DNA of 38,489 bases from an uncultured Collinsella sp. (GCA_938023085.1 CALHDP010000167.1:1-38489), one strand, 5' to 3'; numbered from the stretch's first letter, positions 1-8,352 are shown. Notes: generated from the sequence alone by a model not told the origin. Translations and numbers: made by a program.

Positions 1-439
1 GGATAGGCAGATGGCTGACTTCTTCGCGCAGGGCGCGGTCGTCGGAGAACTCGTCGCCTACGACCAGGAAGACGCCATCAACGCCGCGCGTCACCAGCTG
101 GCGCAGCAGCTCCAGATCGTCATCGGCGCTTCCGCCCGAGCTGGTAATGAAGAGCGCATAGCCGTCCTCGCGGCAGCGCTTTTCCAGGCTACCGGCGAGC
201 GAGGCAAAAAAGCGGCTCTCGATGTTAGGGACGATAAGGCCCAGGGTGCGCGACTCGCGCATGACCAGGCTGCGCGCGATCTGGTTGGGAACATAGTGGT
301 TGCGCGCCGCGACCTCTTTGATGAGCTTGCGGTTTTCTTCCGAGATGCGACAGGGCCGATTATTGAGCACAAGCGAGACCGACGAGGGGGAAAGCCCCAC
401 CTCCTGGGCGATCTGCTTGAGGGTGACTTTGTTGGCCAT
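1..439 (-). CDS. LacI-family transcriptional regulator, N-terminal part (runs off the window)
   Basis: Reading leftward from the ATG at 439, the protein begins MANKVTLKQIAQEVGLS, followed by a PSSVSLVLNN segment. This is the classic LacI/GalR helix-turn-helix with its recognition helix. The hinge (NQIARSLVMRESRTLGLIVP) and the start of the periplasmic-binding-protein-like effector domain (IESRFFASLAGSLEKR) follow. About 146 codons are visible; the C-terminal effector part lies outside the window. A GGAAGGAG ribosome-binding site sits just upstream of the ATG. The gene is divergent from murB. Regulators of this family bind sugars or nucleosides and repress catabolic operons, but nothing visible identifies the ligand. 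Confidence 0.9.
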   Translation of the reverse strand, partial: MANKVTLKQIAQEVGLSPSSVSLVLNNRPCRISEENRKLIKEVAARNHYVPNQIARSLVMRESRTLGLIVPNIESRFFASLAGSLEKRCREDGYALFITSSGGSADDDLELLRQLVTRGVDGVFLVVGDEFSDDRALREEVSHLPI

Positions 440-622
440 CTCGCTCCTTCCGGGTTTACGCGCAATCTCTTGAAAGTATAGCGACTACCCCTCTACCTCG
501 GTGATAAACACTTTACCAATCCGGTAGACGGCTGTTTTATCGCCGCCAGCGCACCAAATCCGTCCGGGTGGGGTATATTGCAATCGATTGATGACAACGA
601 CCACCAAAAGGCGGATATTCAT

Positions 623-1585
623 ATGCACGAGAACGACTTTTTTAACGAGGACCTGCTGTGCGCGCTCGCTGGCGTTGCCGGCGAGGACAACGTGTTGATG
701 AGCGAGCCCATGCGCGAGCACACCACGTTTAAGATCGGCGGCCCGGCCGACGTCTTTGTCACGCCCGATACCGAGCAGGGCCTCGTCGCCACGCTCGATA
801 CCTGCTATCGCTGCGACCTGCCGCTTACCATCGTGGGCAACGGCTCCGACCTGCTTGTCGGCGACAAGGGCATCCGCGGCGTCGTCGTGGCGCTGGGCGA
901 AGGCCTCTCCGACATTACGGTCGACGGCACGCACGTCACGGCGGCAGCCGGCGCCTTGCTTTCCGATGTCGCCGCGGCGGCAGCCGAGGCCGGCCTCACC
1001 GGCATGGAGCCCATCTCGGGCATCCCCGGATCGGTCGGCGGCGCCTGCTACATGAACGCCGGTGCCTACGGTGCCTGCATGGCCGATGTGCTGGAGTCCG
1101 TGCGCGTCTACAAACCCGCTCGCCAGCTCGACGACGGCACCCGCGGCAGCGGCAACATCATCGAATTCGATGCCGACGAACTCAACCTGGGCTATCGCAA
1201 GAGCCGCATCGCCGACGACGGCTTTATCGTGCTTTCGGCCACTTTCAATCTCGCCCCGGGCAACGCCGCGATGATCAAGGCCGACATGGACGACTACCGC
1301 CAGCGCCGCGAGGACAAGCAGCCGCTCGACATGCCGAGTGCCGGCTCCACCTTCAAGCGCCCCGAGGGCCACTTTGCCGGCAAGCTCATCATGGATGCCG
1401 GACTGCGCGGACACGCCGTTGGCGGCGCGCAGGTGAGCGAGAAGCACTGCGGCTTCATCGTCAACGCCGACCACGCCACCGCCGCCGACGTCGACGAACT
1501 CATCCGCTACATCCAAACAACCGTCAAAGACCAATTCGGCGTAGACCTAGAACCCGAAGTCCACCGAGTAGGCGAATTCCTTTAA
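623..1585 (+). CDS. murB: UDP-N-acetylenolpyruvoylglucosamine reductase MurB
   Basis: MurB is the FAD- and NADPH-dependent cytoplasmic enzyme that reduces the enolpyruvyl group to give UDP-MurNAc, an early step of peptidoglycan synthesis. Family signatures appear in order: FKIGGPADVFV and GNGSDLLVGDKGIRG of the FAD-binding domain, GSVGGACYMNAGAYG, a YRKSRI segment, SAGSTFKRP with the catalytic serine region, and VSEKHCGFIVN near the C-terminus. The product from ATG 623 is about 320 residues, normal for the family. The same frame stays open upstream to 578, but the extra residues are not family-like and 623 is preceded by an AGGCGG motif. A TATATT -10-like box lies near 574. The gene stands alone and ends in a strong terminator. 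Confidence 0.95.
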   Translation: MHENDFFNEDLLCALAGVAGEDNVLMSEPMREHTTFKIGGPADVFVTPDTEQGLVATLDTCYRCDLPLTIVGNGSDLLVGDKGIRGVVVALGEGLSDITVDGTHVTAAAGALLSDVAAAAAEAGLTGMEPISGIPGSVGGACYMNAGAYGACMADVLESVRVYKPARQLDDGTRGSGNIIEFDADELNLGYRKSRIADDGFIVLSATFNLAPGNAAMIKADMDDYRQRREDKQPLDMPSAGSTFKRPEGHFAGKLIMDAGLRGHAVGGAQVSEKHCGFIVNADHATAADVDELIRYIQTTVKDQFGVDLEPEVHRVGEFL

Positions 1586-1590
1586 TCAGA

Positions 1591-1618
1591 ACCACCCTTA
1601 AAAAGGGTGGTTTGCTCT
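1591..1618 (+). terminator. Intrinsic terminator of murB
   Basis: A perfect 9-bp stem ACCACCCTT / AAGGGTGGT (1591-1599 with 1603-1611) is followed by a short T-rich run, six bases after the murB stop codon. Confidence 0.85.
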
Positions 1619-1638
1619 TAGGGTATAACCCACGGGCC

Positions 1639-2315
1639 CCGGGCTCGCGTCTAAAGGCGCGGGCCCGGACTTCGTCCAGGCCTAGTGCATCTTGACCCGT
1701 GGCGCGCCGGTCGAACCGGCGGGATCACCTCCTCTTGAAGGGGTCCTCGTACTCCTTCACGCTCAGCTTGTCCAGCGCGATGTCGTGGGACTCCTGCTCC
1801 CTGATGTACTTGGCGATCGTCGCCTCGTTCAGGCCGACGGTGGACACGTAGTAGCCCTCCGCCCAGAACTTCCTGTTGCCGAACTTGTACTTGAGGTTGG
1901 CGTGCCTGTCGAATATCATCAGCGAGCTCTTCCCCTTCAGGTAGCCCATGACGCTCGCGACGCTGTACTTCGGCGGGATCGCCAGCAGCACGTGCACGTG
2001 GTCGGGCATCAGGTGCCCCTCGATTATCTCGATCCCCTTGTACTCGCACAGCTTCCTGAGGATCTCCCCTATGTCGCTCCTGATTTGGTTGTAGATCACT
2101 TTGCGCCTATACTTCGGCGTGAACACGATGTGGTACTTGCACATCCACTTCGTGTGGGAAAGGCTGTAGGCCTTCTGGGCCATGGCGACCACCCCTTCGA
2201 CTCGAATTCTTGACGGCCTGAACAATCGTCAATATCGGTCGGAGGGGTGGCTTTGTAAAGCCGTTTGTCTCCACCCGCGTAGCGGGTGGTTTAAAGCTGG
2301 CCGCTGCGCGGCCAG
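1639..2315 (-). mobile_element. IS200/IS605-family insertion (tnpA only), approximate ends
   Basis: The element consists of one Y1 transposase gene bracketed by subterminal hairpins, as expected for IS200-type single-strand transposons, which have no terminal inverted repeats. On the 3' side of tnpA there is an 11-bp hairpin (1639-1649 with 1658-1668, one G-T pair). On the 5' side there are CCACCCGC-GTA-GCGGGTGG (2271-2289) and CTGGCCGC-TGC-GCGGCCAG (2297-2315). Exact cleavage sites cannot be fixed from one copy. It sits between the murB terminator and the terminator of the convergent hydrolase gene, so no gene is broken. Confidence 0.75.
1725..2183 (-). CDS. tnpA: IS200/IS605-family transposase TnpA (Y1 HUH)
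   Basis: A 152-residue Y1 HUH transposase, which cuts and rejoins single-stranded DNA at the hairpin ends of its element. The start SLSHTKWMCKYHIVFTPKYR is the hallmark IS200 N-terminus. The HUH metal-binding motif is seen in MPDHVHVLLAI, and the catalytic tyrosine lies in the C-terminal helix around TIAKYIREQE. The length is normal and no frameshift is visible, so the enzyme may be active. I chose ATG 2183 because AAGGGGTGG precedes it; an upstream in-frame start at 2225 would add non-family residues. No tnpB accompanies it. Confidence 0.93.
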   Translation of the reverse strand: MAQKAYSLSHTKWMCKYHIVFTPKYRRKVIYNQIRSDIGEILRKLCEYKGIEIIEGHLMPDHVHVLLAIPPKYSVASVMGYLKGKSSLMIFDRHANLKYKFGNRKFWAEGYYVSTVGLNEATIAKYIREQESHDIALDKLSVKEYEDPFKRR

Positions 2316-2334
2316 CAGACTAAAGTCTTGAAAC

Positions 2335-2360
2335 AAAGAAGGCCCCGAAAGGGGCCTTCA
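2335..2360 (-). terminator. Intrinsic terminator facing the hydrolase gene
   Basis: AAGGCCCC-GAAA-GGGGCCTT (2339-2358) is a perfect 8-bp stem. Read on the minus strand it is followed by CTTTGTTT, so it best serves the minus-strand coiled-coil/CHAP gene whose stop is at 2552. It may also shield the IS element. Confidence 0.7.
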
Positions 2361-2414
2361 CCATATTTATTCAGATAACCCAGTCCGGTGTGTCGCGCTC
2401 AGGACCCGAGAGGG

Positions 2415-2539
2415 CCGGGACAGTCCGAGAGGCATAAGGTTGATCGCGAGTTCCGCACGAGCCGGAGAGCACTTAATGTGCTCTCCGTGCGAGCAGGACT
2501 GCCCGAGCAGGCAACCTTATGCCTCTCGGGCTGTCCCGG
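2415..2539. repeat. Structured palindromic element, complete copy 1 (GAGTTCCGCACG element)
   Basis: Two 28-nt outer arms (2415-2442 and 2512-2539) are complementary except for one T-G pair. Inside lie CGCAC/GTGCG (2454-2458 with 2487-2491) and a perfect inner hairpin GGAGAGCAC-TTAAT-GTGCTCTCC (2464-2486), then GCAGGACTG and GAGCAGG. The block AGGTTGATCGCGAGTTCCGC recurs at 33554 with one change. The inner hairpin and the GCAGGACTG...GAGCAGG tail recur at the right window edge on the minus strand. It lies just beyond the stop codon of the minus-strand hydrolase. Confidence 0.85.
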
Positions 2540-2551
2540 ACCAAGCCGCAG

Positions 2552-3757
2552 CTACGACAGCGCAATACCGCCAAGCCAGCCCCAACGCACGCCAGAGCCA
2601 GTGCCATAGAAGCTAATAAACGAATCAAGCGACTTAGACGTAATGGCACCCTCGTTGCTCATAACGATGCCGCCGCCAACATAGATGCCCACGTGGCCAT
2701 AGATCAGACCCGGCATGCCGGTACCGCTATGCGATGAGTCGGCCACGATCATGCCCACCTGCAGCGCCGAGCGATCGGAGCTATAGCACCAGGCGTTGAA
2801 CATGTCACACGCGTTGCCGCCAAAATAGCCCACGCCGGCGTTACGGAAGACATTGGTAACCCACGCCGCGCACCAGTTCTGACCCGGCGAAGGCGTGGAG
2901 TAGCACGCGTTGACGACGGCCTGCTGTTTGCCCGAGCCGGCATTCTGTTGCGGGGTTCCGGGCGCATACGATCCGCCACCCGAACTCGAACCACCCGAGT
3001 AGGAATTGTTCTTGTTCGCGGCGGCAGCGGCAGCGGCGGCCTTCCTGGCAGCCTCCTCAGCCTGGGCGGCAGCGAGGATCTCGGAATCGCGCTGAGCCAT
3101 GAGCTCCTTGACGTCGTCGGAAAGACCGTTCAGCACGGTCTGGACTTCTTGCTGCTTGGCCTGCATATCCTGCATCTGAGCCGTCTGCTGGTCCTTGAGT
3201 TTTTCCAGGTCGGCCTTTTGTGCTTCGAGCTCGGTCTTCTGTGCGTCGAGCTCAGCCTGAATCGTCTGGATATCCTCGATGGCATCGCGGTCGCTCTTGT
3301 TGATCTTCTCAACGTAATGCGCGTTGGCGACGAGTTCCTCAAACGAGCCAGAGGCCAGCAGCAGCGACAGGATGTTCGTGCCGCCGGACTTGTAGCTGGC
3401 GGCCACGCGATCGGAAAGGTCGTTGCGCTTCTTCTTGAGCTCGGCCTTCTTTTCATCGATCTGGGCCTGCGTGCCGTCAATCTTTCCCTGGACATTCTCG
3501 ATGTCGTTGAGGGTCTGGGCATTCTTGTTGGCCAGCGCCGCATACTCATTTGCGATGCTGTCGAGCTGGGCCTGAACCTCGTCGAGCTGGGCCTGGGCGG
3601 CATTCAGTTTATCGGTGGTTTCTTTGGAAGCCTCCGCCGCATGGGCGCGAGCGGGCAGGCCAAAAAGAACTGCCGCAGAAGCGGCGCCGAACAGGGCCTT
3701 GAGGGCAGTGCGGCGCGAGAGCTCCTGGGAAAGGATGGGATCGCTGTTTGGTGACAT
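2552..3757 (-). CDS. Secreted peptidoglycan hydrolase: Tat-type signal, coiled coil, CHAP/NlpC-like C-terminus
   Basis: This 401-residue protein resembles PcsB/SagA-type cell-wall hydrolases acting at the envelope during division. Residues 1-41 form an export signal with a twin-arginine motif (LSRRTALKALFG) and an Ala-X-Ala cleavage region. Residues about 42-235 are heptad-rich coiled coil (KLNAAQAQLDEVQAQLDSI and similar). An Ala-rich then Gly/Ser linker follows to about residue 275. The C-terminal 120 residues form a cysteine-peptidase-like fold with candidate catalytic Cys in NWCAAWV, His in YGHVGIYVGGG and a following Asn (MSNEG). This fits CHAP best, with NlpC/P60 as the alternative. The start at 3757 has GGAG upstream. 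The gene is single and ends towards the terminator near 2340. Confidence 0.85.
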   Translation of the reverse strand: MSPNSDPILSQELSRRTALKALFGAASAAVLFGLPARAHAAEASKETTDKLNAAQAQLDEVQAQLDSIANEYAALANKNAQTLNDIENVQGKIDGTQAQIDEKKAELKKKRNDLSDRVAASYKSGGTNILSLLLASGSFEELVANAHYVEKINKSDRDAIEDIQTIQAELDAQKTELEAQKADLEKLKDQQTAQMQDMQAKQQEVQTVLNGLSDDVKELMAQRDSEILAAAQAEEAARKAAAAAAAANKNNSYSGGSSSGGGSYAPGTPQQNAGSGKQQAVVNACYSTPSPGQNWCAAWVTNVFRNAGVGYFGGNACDMFNAWCYSSDRSALQVGMIVADSSHSGTGMPGLIYGHVGIYVGGGIVMSNEGAITSKSLDSFISFYGTGSGVRWGWLGGIALS

Positions 3758-4024
3758 ATGTACTCCGTTACATGTTTATTTATATGTCGCTCAACTCATA
3801 CATATTAGCGTACATATGGCGCGTCCCAACGATTTCCACGAACGGCAAGAAACTACAAGGTCAGCGGCTCGTAAGCAAATGCCAAAGATCAGGTTATGCG
3901 TACGCAAGCTCTTCTGATGAGTACGTTAGCACAATCCTCTGCTTTTCCTACAGCGCACGATTTGGGCGTCCCTGCCTGCGCTATACTCCCCTGAAGAAGT
4001 GTTCCTGATTCGATAGGAGACTAC

Positions 4025-5086
4025 ATGTCCAAAGCACTCGACCCCAAAGACACCTGCGTCCTCGTTACCGGTGGCGCCGGCTTTATCGGCTCGCACACCG
4101 TCGTTCAGCTGCTCGAGGGTGGCTACCAGGTCGTCATCGTCGATGATCTCTCCAACTCCAGCGCCGTCGCCGTCGACCGCGTCAAGACCATCGTGGGCGA
4201 CGAGGCCGCCAAGAACCTCACCTTCTACGAGGCCAACGTGCTCGACCGCGATGCGATGAACAAGATCTTCGATACCCATCAGATCGACCGCGTCATCCAC
4301 TTTGCCGGCTTTAAGGCCGTCGGCGAGTCGGTGAACAAGCCCGTCGAGTACTACCACAACAACATCGAGAACACCCTGGTGCTCATCGACGTCATGCGCA
4401 ACCATGGCTGCAAGTCCATCATCTTCTCGAGCTCCTCGACCGTCTACGGCGACCCGGACAACCCGCCCGTCACCGAGGAGGATCCTAAGAAGCCCGCGAC
4501 CAACCCCTATGGTTGGACCAAGTGGATGATCGAGCAGATCCTTATGGACGTCCACACCGCCGACCCCGAGTGGGACGTCGTGCTGCTCCGTTACTTCAAC
4601 CCCATCGGCGCTCATCCGTCGGGCCTGATCGGCGAGGACCCCAAGGGCATCCCCAACAACCTGGTGCCCTATGTCGCCCAGGTCGCCGTGGGCAAGCTCG
4701 AGGCCGTTCAGGTCTTTGGCAACGACTACCCCACCCCCGACGGCACCGGCGTGCGCGACTACATCCACGTGTGCGATCTGGCCTCTGGTCACGTTGCCGC
4801 CCTTAACTGGATGAACGGCAAGACCGGCGTCGAGATCTTTAACTTGGGCACCGGTACCGGCACCTCGGTACTCGAGGTCGTCGCCGCCTTCTCCAAGGCT
4901 TGTGGCAAGGAGCTGCCCTACGTGATCCGCGAGCGCCGCGCCGGCGACATCGCTGCCAACTGGTGCGACGCCTCCAAGGCCGAGCGCATGATGGGCTGGA
5001 AGGCCCAGTACGACATCGCGGACATGTGCCGCGATAGCTGGAACTGGCAGAGCCACAACCCCAACGGCTTCGCCGACGCCGAGTAG
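4025..5086 (+). CDS. galE: UDP-glucose 4-epimerase
   Basis: GalE interconverts UDP-glucose and UDP-galactose using bound NAD+, linking the Leloir pathway to cell-surface sugar synthesis. The 353-residue protein has the extended-SDR signature: the NAD-binding glycine motif TGGAGFIGSH near the N-terminus, the catalytic serine region SSSSTVYGDP, the YGWTK catalytic Tyr/Lys pair, and the C-terminal substrate segment GVRDYIHVCDLA. Length and motif order are normal. The start at 4025 is preceded by an ideal AGGAGAC site, and a TATACT -10-like box lies at 3982-3987. The gene appears monocistronic; no galK or galT is adjacent. Confidence 0.95.
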   Translation: MSKALDPKDTCVLVTGGAGFIGSHTVVQLLEGGYQVVIVDDLSNSSAVAVDRVKTIVGDEAAKNLTFYEANVLDRDAMNKIFDTHQIDRVIHFAGFKAVGESVNKPVEYYHNNIENTLVLIDVMRNHGCKSIIFSSSSTVYGDPDNPPVTEEDPKKPATNPYGWTKWMIEQILMDVHTADPEWDVVLLRYFNPIGAHPSGLIGEDPKGIPNNLVPYVAQVAVGKLEAVQVFGNDYPTPDGTGVRDYIHVCDLASGHVAALNWMNGKTGVEIFNLGTGTGTSVLEVVAAFSKACGKELPYVIRERRAGDIAANWCDASKAERMMGWKAQYDIADMCRDSWNWQSHNPNGFADAE

Positions 5087-5098
5087 CACTCAACCGCG

Positions 5099-5128
5099 GT
5101 AGATTTCTAGGCATATTCCAAAATCTAC
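5099..5128. repeat. Dispersed hairpin repeat, copy 1 (AGGCAT loop)
   Basis: The arms GTAGATTT (5099-5106) and AAATCTAC (5121-5128) enclose a loop CTAGGCATATTCCA. A related copy with longer arms is at 33383-33419. It lies directly between the galE stop codon and its terminator. Confidence 0.7.
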
Positions 5129-5129
5129 G

Positions 5130-5163
5130 GGCCCCGGCCTCCAATGTGAGGTCGGGGCCTTTT
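5130..5163 (+). terminator. Intrinsic terminator of galE
   Basis: A 12-bp stem (5130-5141 with 5148-5159, one G-T pair) with a 6-nt loop is followed by TTTT. The neighbouring transposase remnant ends exactly here. Confidence 0.88.
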
Positions 5164-5380
5164 AGGAGCTCGTTCTCGGGCTCGAGCTCGCGCATGCACT
5201 TGCGGCCGCCGCGACCGGGTGGTTGGTCAGCTCCTTCTTCCTGACCGTCACCCATCTTCCCAGGGTCTTCTCGTTGATGCCGAGGTCGGCTGCCACTTGG
5301 GCGATGGGCTTCCCCGACGCGGCGGCGAAGTCTGCGGCCTCGGCGCGGTACCCCGCTGTGTAGGAGGGCCCGTCTGCCAT
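5162..5380 (-). pseudogene. IS3-type transposase OrfA remnant, frameshifted and truncated
   Basis: From ATG 5380 the reading gives a helix-turn-helix protein of the Tnp_1/IS3 OrfA type: YRAEAADFAAASGKPIAQVA, then a LGINEKTLGRWV recognition-helix region. After HPVA near 5210 the original frame turns into a meaningless Ala/Ser tail. A neighbouring frame continues with the expected OrfA ending RELEPENELLK, so a one- or two-base frameshift is present. The gene is then cut off at the galE terminator. No OrfB integrase is nearby. It is a decayed insertion, not a functional regulator. Confidence 0.75.
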
Positions 5381-5673
5381 GACTGACACTCCTTTCTTTT
5401 TGGCGCTGAAACGATTATCGCCGCTCAACGCCATTCCTCTAAGTCAAGTGTCCTTGAATACGATACAGTTCAAATGGACGAGGAGAATCTGGCGCTCCTC
5501 TCGATGAGCCCGGAGAGGTCCCTGGTCGTCACCTTCCCCCGCGCGAACGCGAAGCGGACGGCGGCGAGCCATGTCCTCACCGCGCGTTCCATTTAGGGAG
5601 TCCTCGAGAAGTCGATCTCTCTGTGCGATAATCGAGCTATTGAGTCTCGCGAGTTTAGAGCTGGTGATATGCA
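5381..5673. other. Intergenic decay region between IS3 remnant and ATPase gene
   Basis: No convincing gene is visible. A 40-codon minus-strand reading frame (5470-5592) has plausible protein texture (RDLSGLIERSARF) but no start signal or family I recognise. It may be the tail of another lost mobile gene. The ATPase promoter must lie in the right half, but no clear -35/-10 pair stands out. Confidence 0.4.
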
Positions 5674-6972
5674 TTGAAAATCAAGATGAAAAACATCGGC
5701 AGGGTCGCTGAGGCCGATATCGAGATTAATGGTATTGCCGTGATCGCCGGGGAGAACGGGACGGGGAAAAGCACGGTTGGAAAAGCGCTTTATGCGGCCT
5801 TCAACAGCATGTCCGATTCGGAGAACAAAATCGACCGCATGAGGCGCAATAGTGTTGAGCGCGCCATCAGGAAGGCATATGTGGGAAGCCCTCTCGACTC
5901 CACGTCTCGCCACAGGCGAACTGCTGGAAGAATGAATAGTTTCATCGACAGGGTTTTTTCGGGCGAGTGCACGAGGGACGAGCTTATTGATGAGATAAAG
6001 GAGTATTACGGGGAGGAGATCTCCCGTGAGATCGAATCCGATTTCACGAATGGCGTAGCAGGAGTTGCCGATCAGATTATCGAGATCATGGATATCTCCG
6101 ATGATGAGGTATTTCGTGCGATTGCGACAAACAGGTTCCGAAGCGAGTTCAACGGCCAGATCAATTCGGTTTTCGGCGAAGAGCCCGGGAAGGTCGAACT
6201 CCAGATAAAGGACGCATCTACGGTTTTCTCGGTTGCAAGTGACGAGGTGGCGGAGGTGCACGATAGGAGGGTTTTGCGATTCAGGGCGCATTATCTGGAC
6301 GACCCGTTCCTGATCGATTCTCTCGGAGGACCCTACGGCCCCGCTTTTCGGTTCAAGCCCCTCCTTGGACACCAGGAGGAGCTGCGGCAAGATTTGATTC
6401 AGGCGACCATCCGTAACGATGACAGCGAGTCCTCGCTGTTCGAAGAGATCGCGAAGGAGCGACACCTGAAGGTTCTCATGGACAAGGTTTCCTCCTTATG
6501 TCCGGGGCATTTCGAGAGGAGCGAAAGTCGCGGTCACCTTACGTATCTCGAAGAGGGCTTCGCTCGGGGGTTGGAGCCTGGGAACCTTTCTGCTGGCTTG
6601 AAGACGTTCGCCATCATGAAGGTGCTCTTGAAGTCCGGCGCGCTAGATGCCGGAGGGACTATTATCCTCGATGAACCCGAGATTCATCTTCATCCTGCAT
6701 GGCAGCTGGCCTTCGCCGAGATAATCGTGCTGCTCCAGAAAGAGCTCGGGATGCACGTCTTAATGAGCACCCATAGTCCATATTTCCTGAATGCGATCGA
6801 AGTGTATTCTAAGAAGCACGCTGTTGATGGATTGTGCTCATATTATCTTGCGGAGACCTGCACTGATGGACGCTCTCGCTTTGCCGATATAACCGGCTCG
6901 ACTGAGGTCGCCTACGAGAAGCTGGCGGCTCCTTTTGATACGCTTGAGAGGGAGGAGTACGGCCTTGAGTAG
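5674..6972 (+). CDS. OLD-like AAA ATPase (AAA_21 type), first gene of a candidate two-gene defence system
   Basis: A 432-residue SMC/ABC-like ATPase. Walker A is GENGTGKST (about residues 26-34). A long charged helical insertion fills the middle. A signature-like NLSAGLKTF, Walker B with following glutamate (GTIILDEPEIHLHP) and the switch histidine (LMSTHSPYF) follow. This arrangement is typical of ATPases paired with nucleases in OLD, Septu, PARIS and other Abi systems. There is no fused Toprim domain, which distinguishes it from OLD itself. The start is TTG 5674 (M at 5686 is an alternative). The downstream gene starts inside its last codons, implying one transcript and coupled translation. 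Codon use looks less GC-rich than galE or murB, and transposase debris flanks both sides, suggesting acquisition. Confidence 0.82.
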   Translation: MKIKMKNIGRVAEADIEINGIAVIAGENGTGKSTVGKALYAAFNSMSDSENKIDRMRRNSVERAIRKAYVGSPLDSTSRHRRTAGRMNSFIDRVFSGECTRDELIDEIKEYYGEEISREIESDFTNGVAGVADQIIEIMDISDDEVFRAIATNRFRSEFNGQINSVFGEEPGKVELQIKDASTVFSVASDEVAEVHDRRVLRFRAHYLDDPFLIDSLGGPYGPAFRFKPLLGHQEELRQDLIQATIRNDDSESSLFEEIAKERHLKVLMDKVSSLCPGHFERSESRGHLTYLEEGFARGLEPGNLSAGLKTFAIMKVLLKSGALDAGGTIILDEPEIHLHPAWQLAFAEIIVLLQKELGMHVLMSTHSPYFLNAIEVYSKKHAVDGLCSYYLAETCTDGRSRFADITGSTEVAYEKLAAPFDTLEREEYGLE

Positions 6973-7633
6973 CGACCTGTGCGCCTCCTGCCCTCATCCG
7001 AACTCTCCCGCGGTGCCAGATGGCAGCGATGGTTGCTCCCGTTGCAGGACCTGTATCCTAAGGGACTGCACGTCGACCATCTCCAAAACATCCAGAGACG
7101 GGAGCGTCTCTCTTGTGGATGACGATTTCCCTGTTGTCAATTTTGACTCTGTTAAAGAATGCTACTGCAAAAAGGTCAATAGGTGGATGCAACTCCCGCG
7201 CTCCGCCGATGCGCTGTATTGCGACCGGGAAACGTTATATCTAGTCGAATTTAAGAACGGCAGTCTGAAGGAGACGCTGGGGAAGAGGCTCAATCCCAAG
7301 GATGACGAAGAGCTTGGTATCAATCTTGGCCAAAGGGACGCCCTCATCGAGAAGTGCAAGGACAGCGTTTTGATCTGCTCGGACCTGTGGGGAAAGAGGA
7401 CGAGATGGTTTCGCGAGCACTGCGTCTTTGTTTTGGTATACAACGAGGACAAGAATAAGACCGCGTTGAAGCGAGTTGCCAGTTCGATTAGGAGAAAAGC
7501 ACGCTTTGGGCTTCCTGACAAATTGAAAGGGTTTTGCGTGAAGGATGTCTTGACGCTAACCGAAAAGGAGTTTTCGACATCGCTCCTTTCAACTTGGCGA
7601 GACGCAGAAGAAATCGCGGAGGTCGACGCGTAG
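6965..7633 (+). CDS. Zinc-ribbon plus PD-(D/E)XK-like protein, partner of the ATPase
   Basis: I do not recognise a named family. The first 35 residues hold two CxxC pairs and further cysteines (LCASC, then CSRCRTCILRDC), as in a zinc ribbon. Downstream, SADALYCDRETLYLVEFKNG matches a PD-(D/E)XK nuclease core: acidic D82 or D87, a beta strand, then E95-x-K97. Basic helices follow towards the C-terminus. Starting at TTG 6965 gives 222 residues. GGAGGAG lies ideally upstream and the gene overlaps the ATPase stop by 8 bp. Pairing a possible nuclease effector with an OLD-like ATPase is the usual layout of an anti-phage unit. The nuclease call is inference from one short motif. Confidence 0.65.
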   Translation: MSSDLCASCPHPNSPAVPDGSDGCSRCRTCILRDCTSTISKTSRDGSVSLVDDDFPVVNFDSVKECYCKKVNRWMQLPRSADALYCDRETLYLVEFKNGSLKETLGKRLNPKDDEELGINLGQRDALIEKCKDSVLICSDLWGKRTRWFREHCVFVLVYNEDKNKTALKRVASSIRRKARFGLPDKLKGFCVKDVLTLTEKEFSTSLLSTWRDAEEIAEVDA

Positions 7634-7798
7634 GAGACCGAAAAGCATCCGGTGGCTATCTGCTCCCGATTTCGATCGTTCGTCTACAGTCGGTTTTCTT
7701 TCCGCTGCGACCGCCAGTTTGCGATGAGTCGCGCACCGTGTGAAGCTCAACACGGATGAAATACAAATAAAATCCCCCTTGCACTGTGTTGATAAATA

Positions 7799-8250
7799 TT
7801 ACTCGTCGAACTCATCTGAGCTGGGCCTTCTTGCATAGAACTGCCTGAACCTGAGCGTTTTCGGGTATCGCATTGCCCGATCGAGCACCATCGCGACCTT
7901 CTCAAGCTTGTCCTCGGGCGGACTCATAGCCACAGCCCTGCATGTCGTCCCGGTTGGAGCCGGGGTGAACCCTCAGGAAGCTCTGCATGAAGTAGCGCAT
8001 CCGGTTCACGGGCCCCAGCGGGTTCTGGCCGTCGGGAACGCACTTGAGCAGCTTCGCGTTGTAGCGCTGGCTCTTCAGTGACAGCTTGTTGACAAGCGTC
8101 ATGTGCGCGCCCTCCATGTCGTGGATGAGCGTGGAGCCGGGCGTCACACGGCCCTCGAACGTCGCCAAGGTCTTCGCCCTGCTCGTCTTGCCAAGGCCCT
8201 CCCGGATGAAGATTGAATGCCTGGTTCGTCGCAGCCGAGTGCGACACGGC
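7799..8250 (-). pseudogene. IS1595-type (ISXO2-like) DDE transposase remnant
   Basis: Pieces in different frames reconstruct the C-terminal half of an ISXO2-like transposase: FIREGLGKTSRAKTLATFEG, VTPGSTLIHDMEGAHMTLVN, NPLGPVNRMRYFMQSFLRVH, then, after a shift near the NRDDMQG segment, SPPEDKLEKVAMVLDRAMRY to the stop at 7799. The N-terminal zinc-ribbon half is missing. Cys-containing coding debris may extend to about 8340. At least one frameshift or deletion makes it non-functional. It separates the ATPase pair from the peptide cluster. Confidence 0.7.
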
Positions 8251-8352
8251 CTCTACCCGAGACCATCATCTCTACACATAGCCCATCATTCGACAAGAAC
8301 GCGCAGTTCGTCCTGCATAGGCGCATGGTGTCCCCCTCCGCCGCAAGAGGGG

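Noticed and set aside
5470..5592. 40-codon minus-strand gene
   Set aside because: Plausible residues but no start signal, partner or family; kept only as part of the intergenic description.
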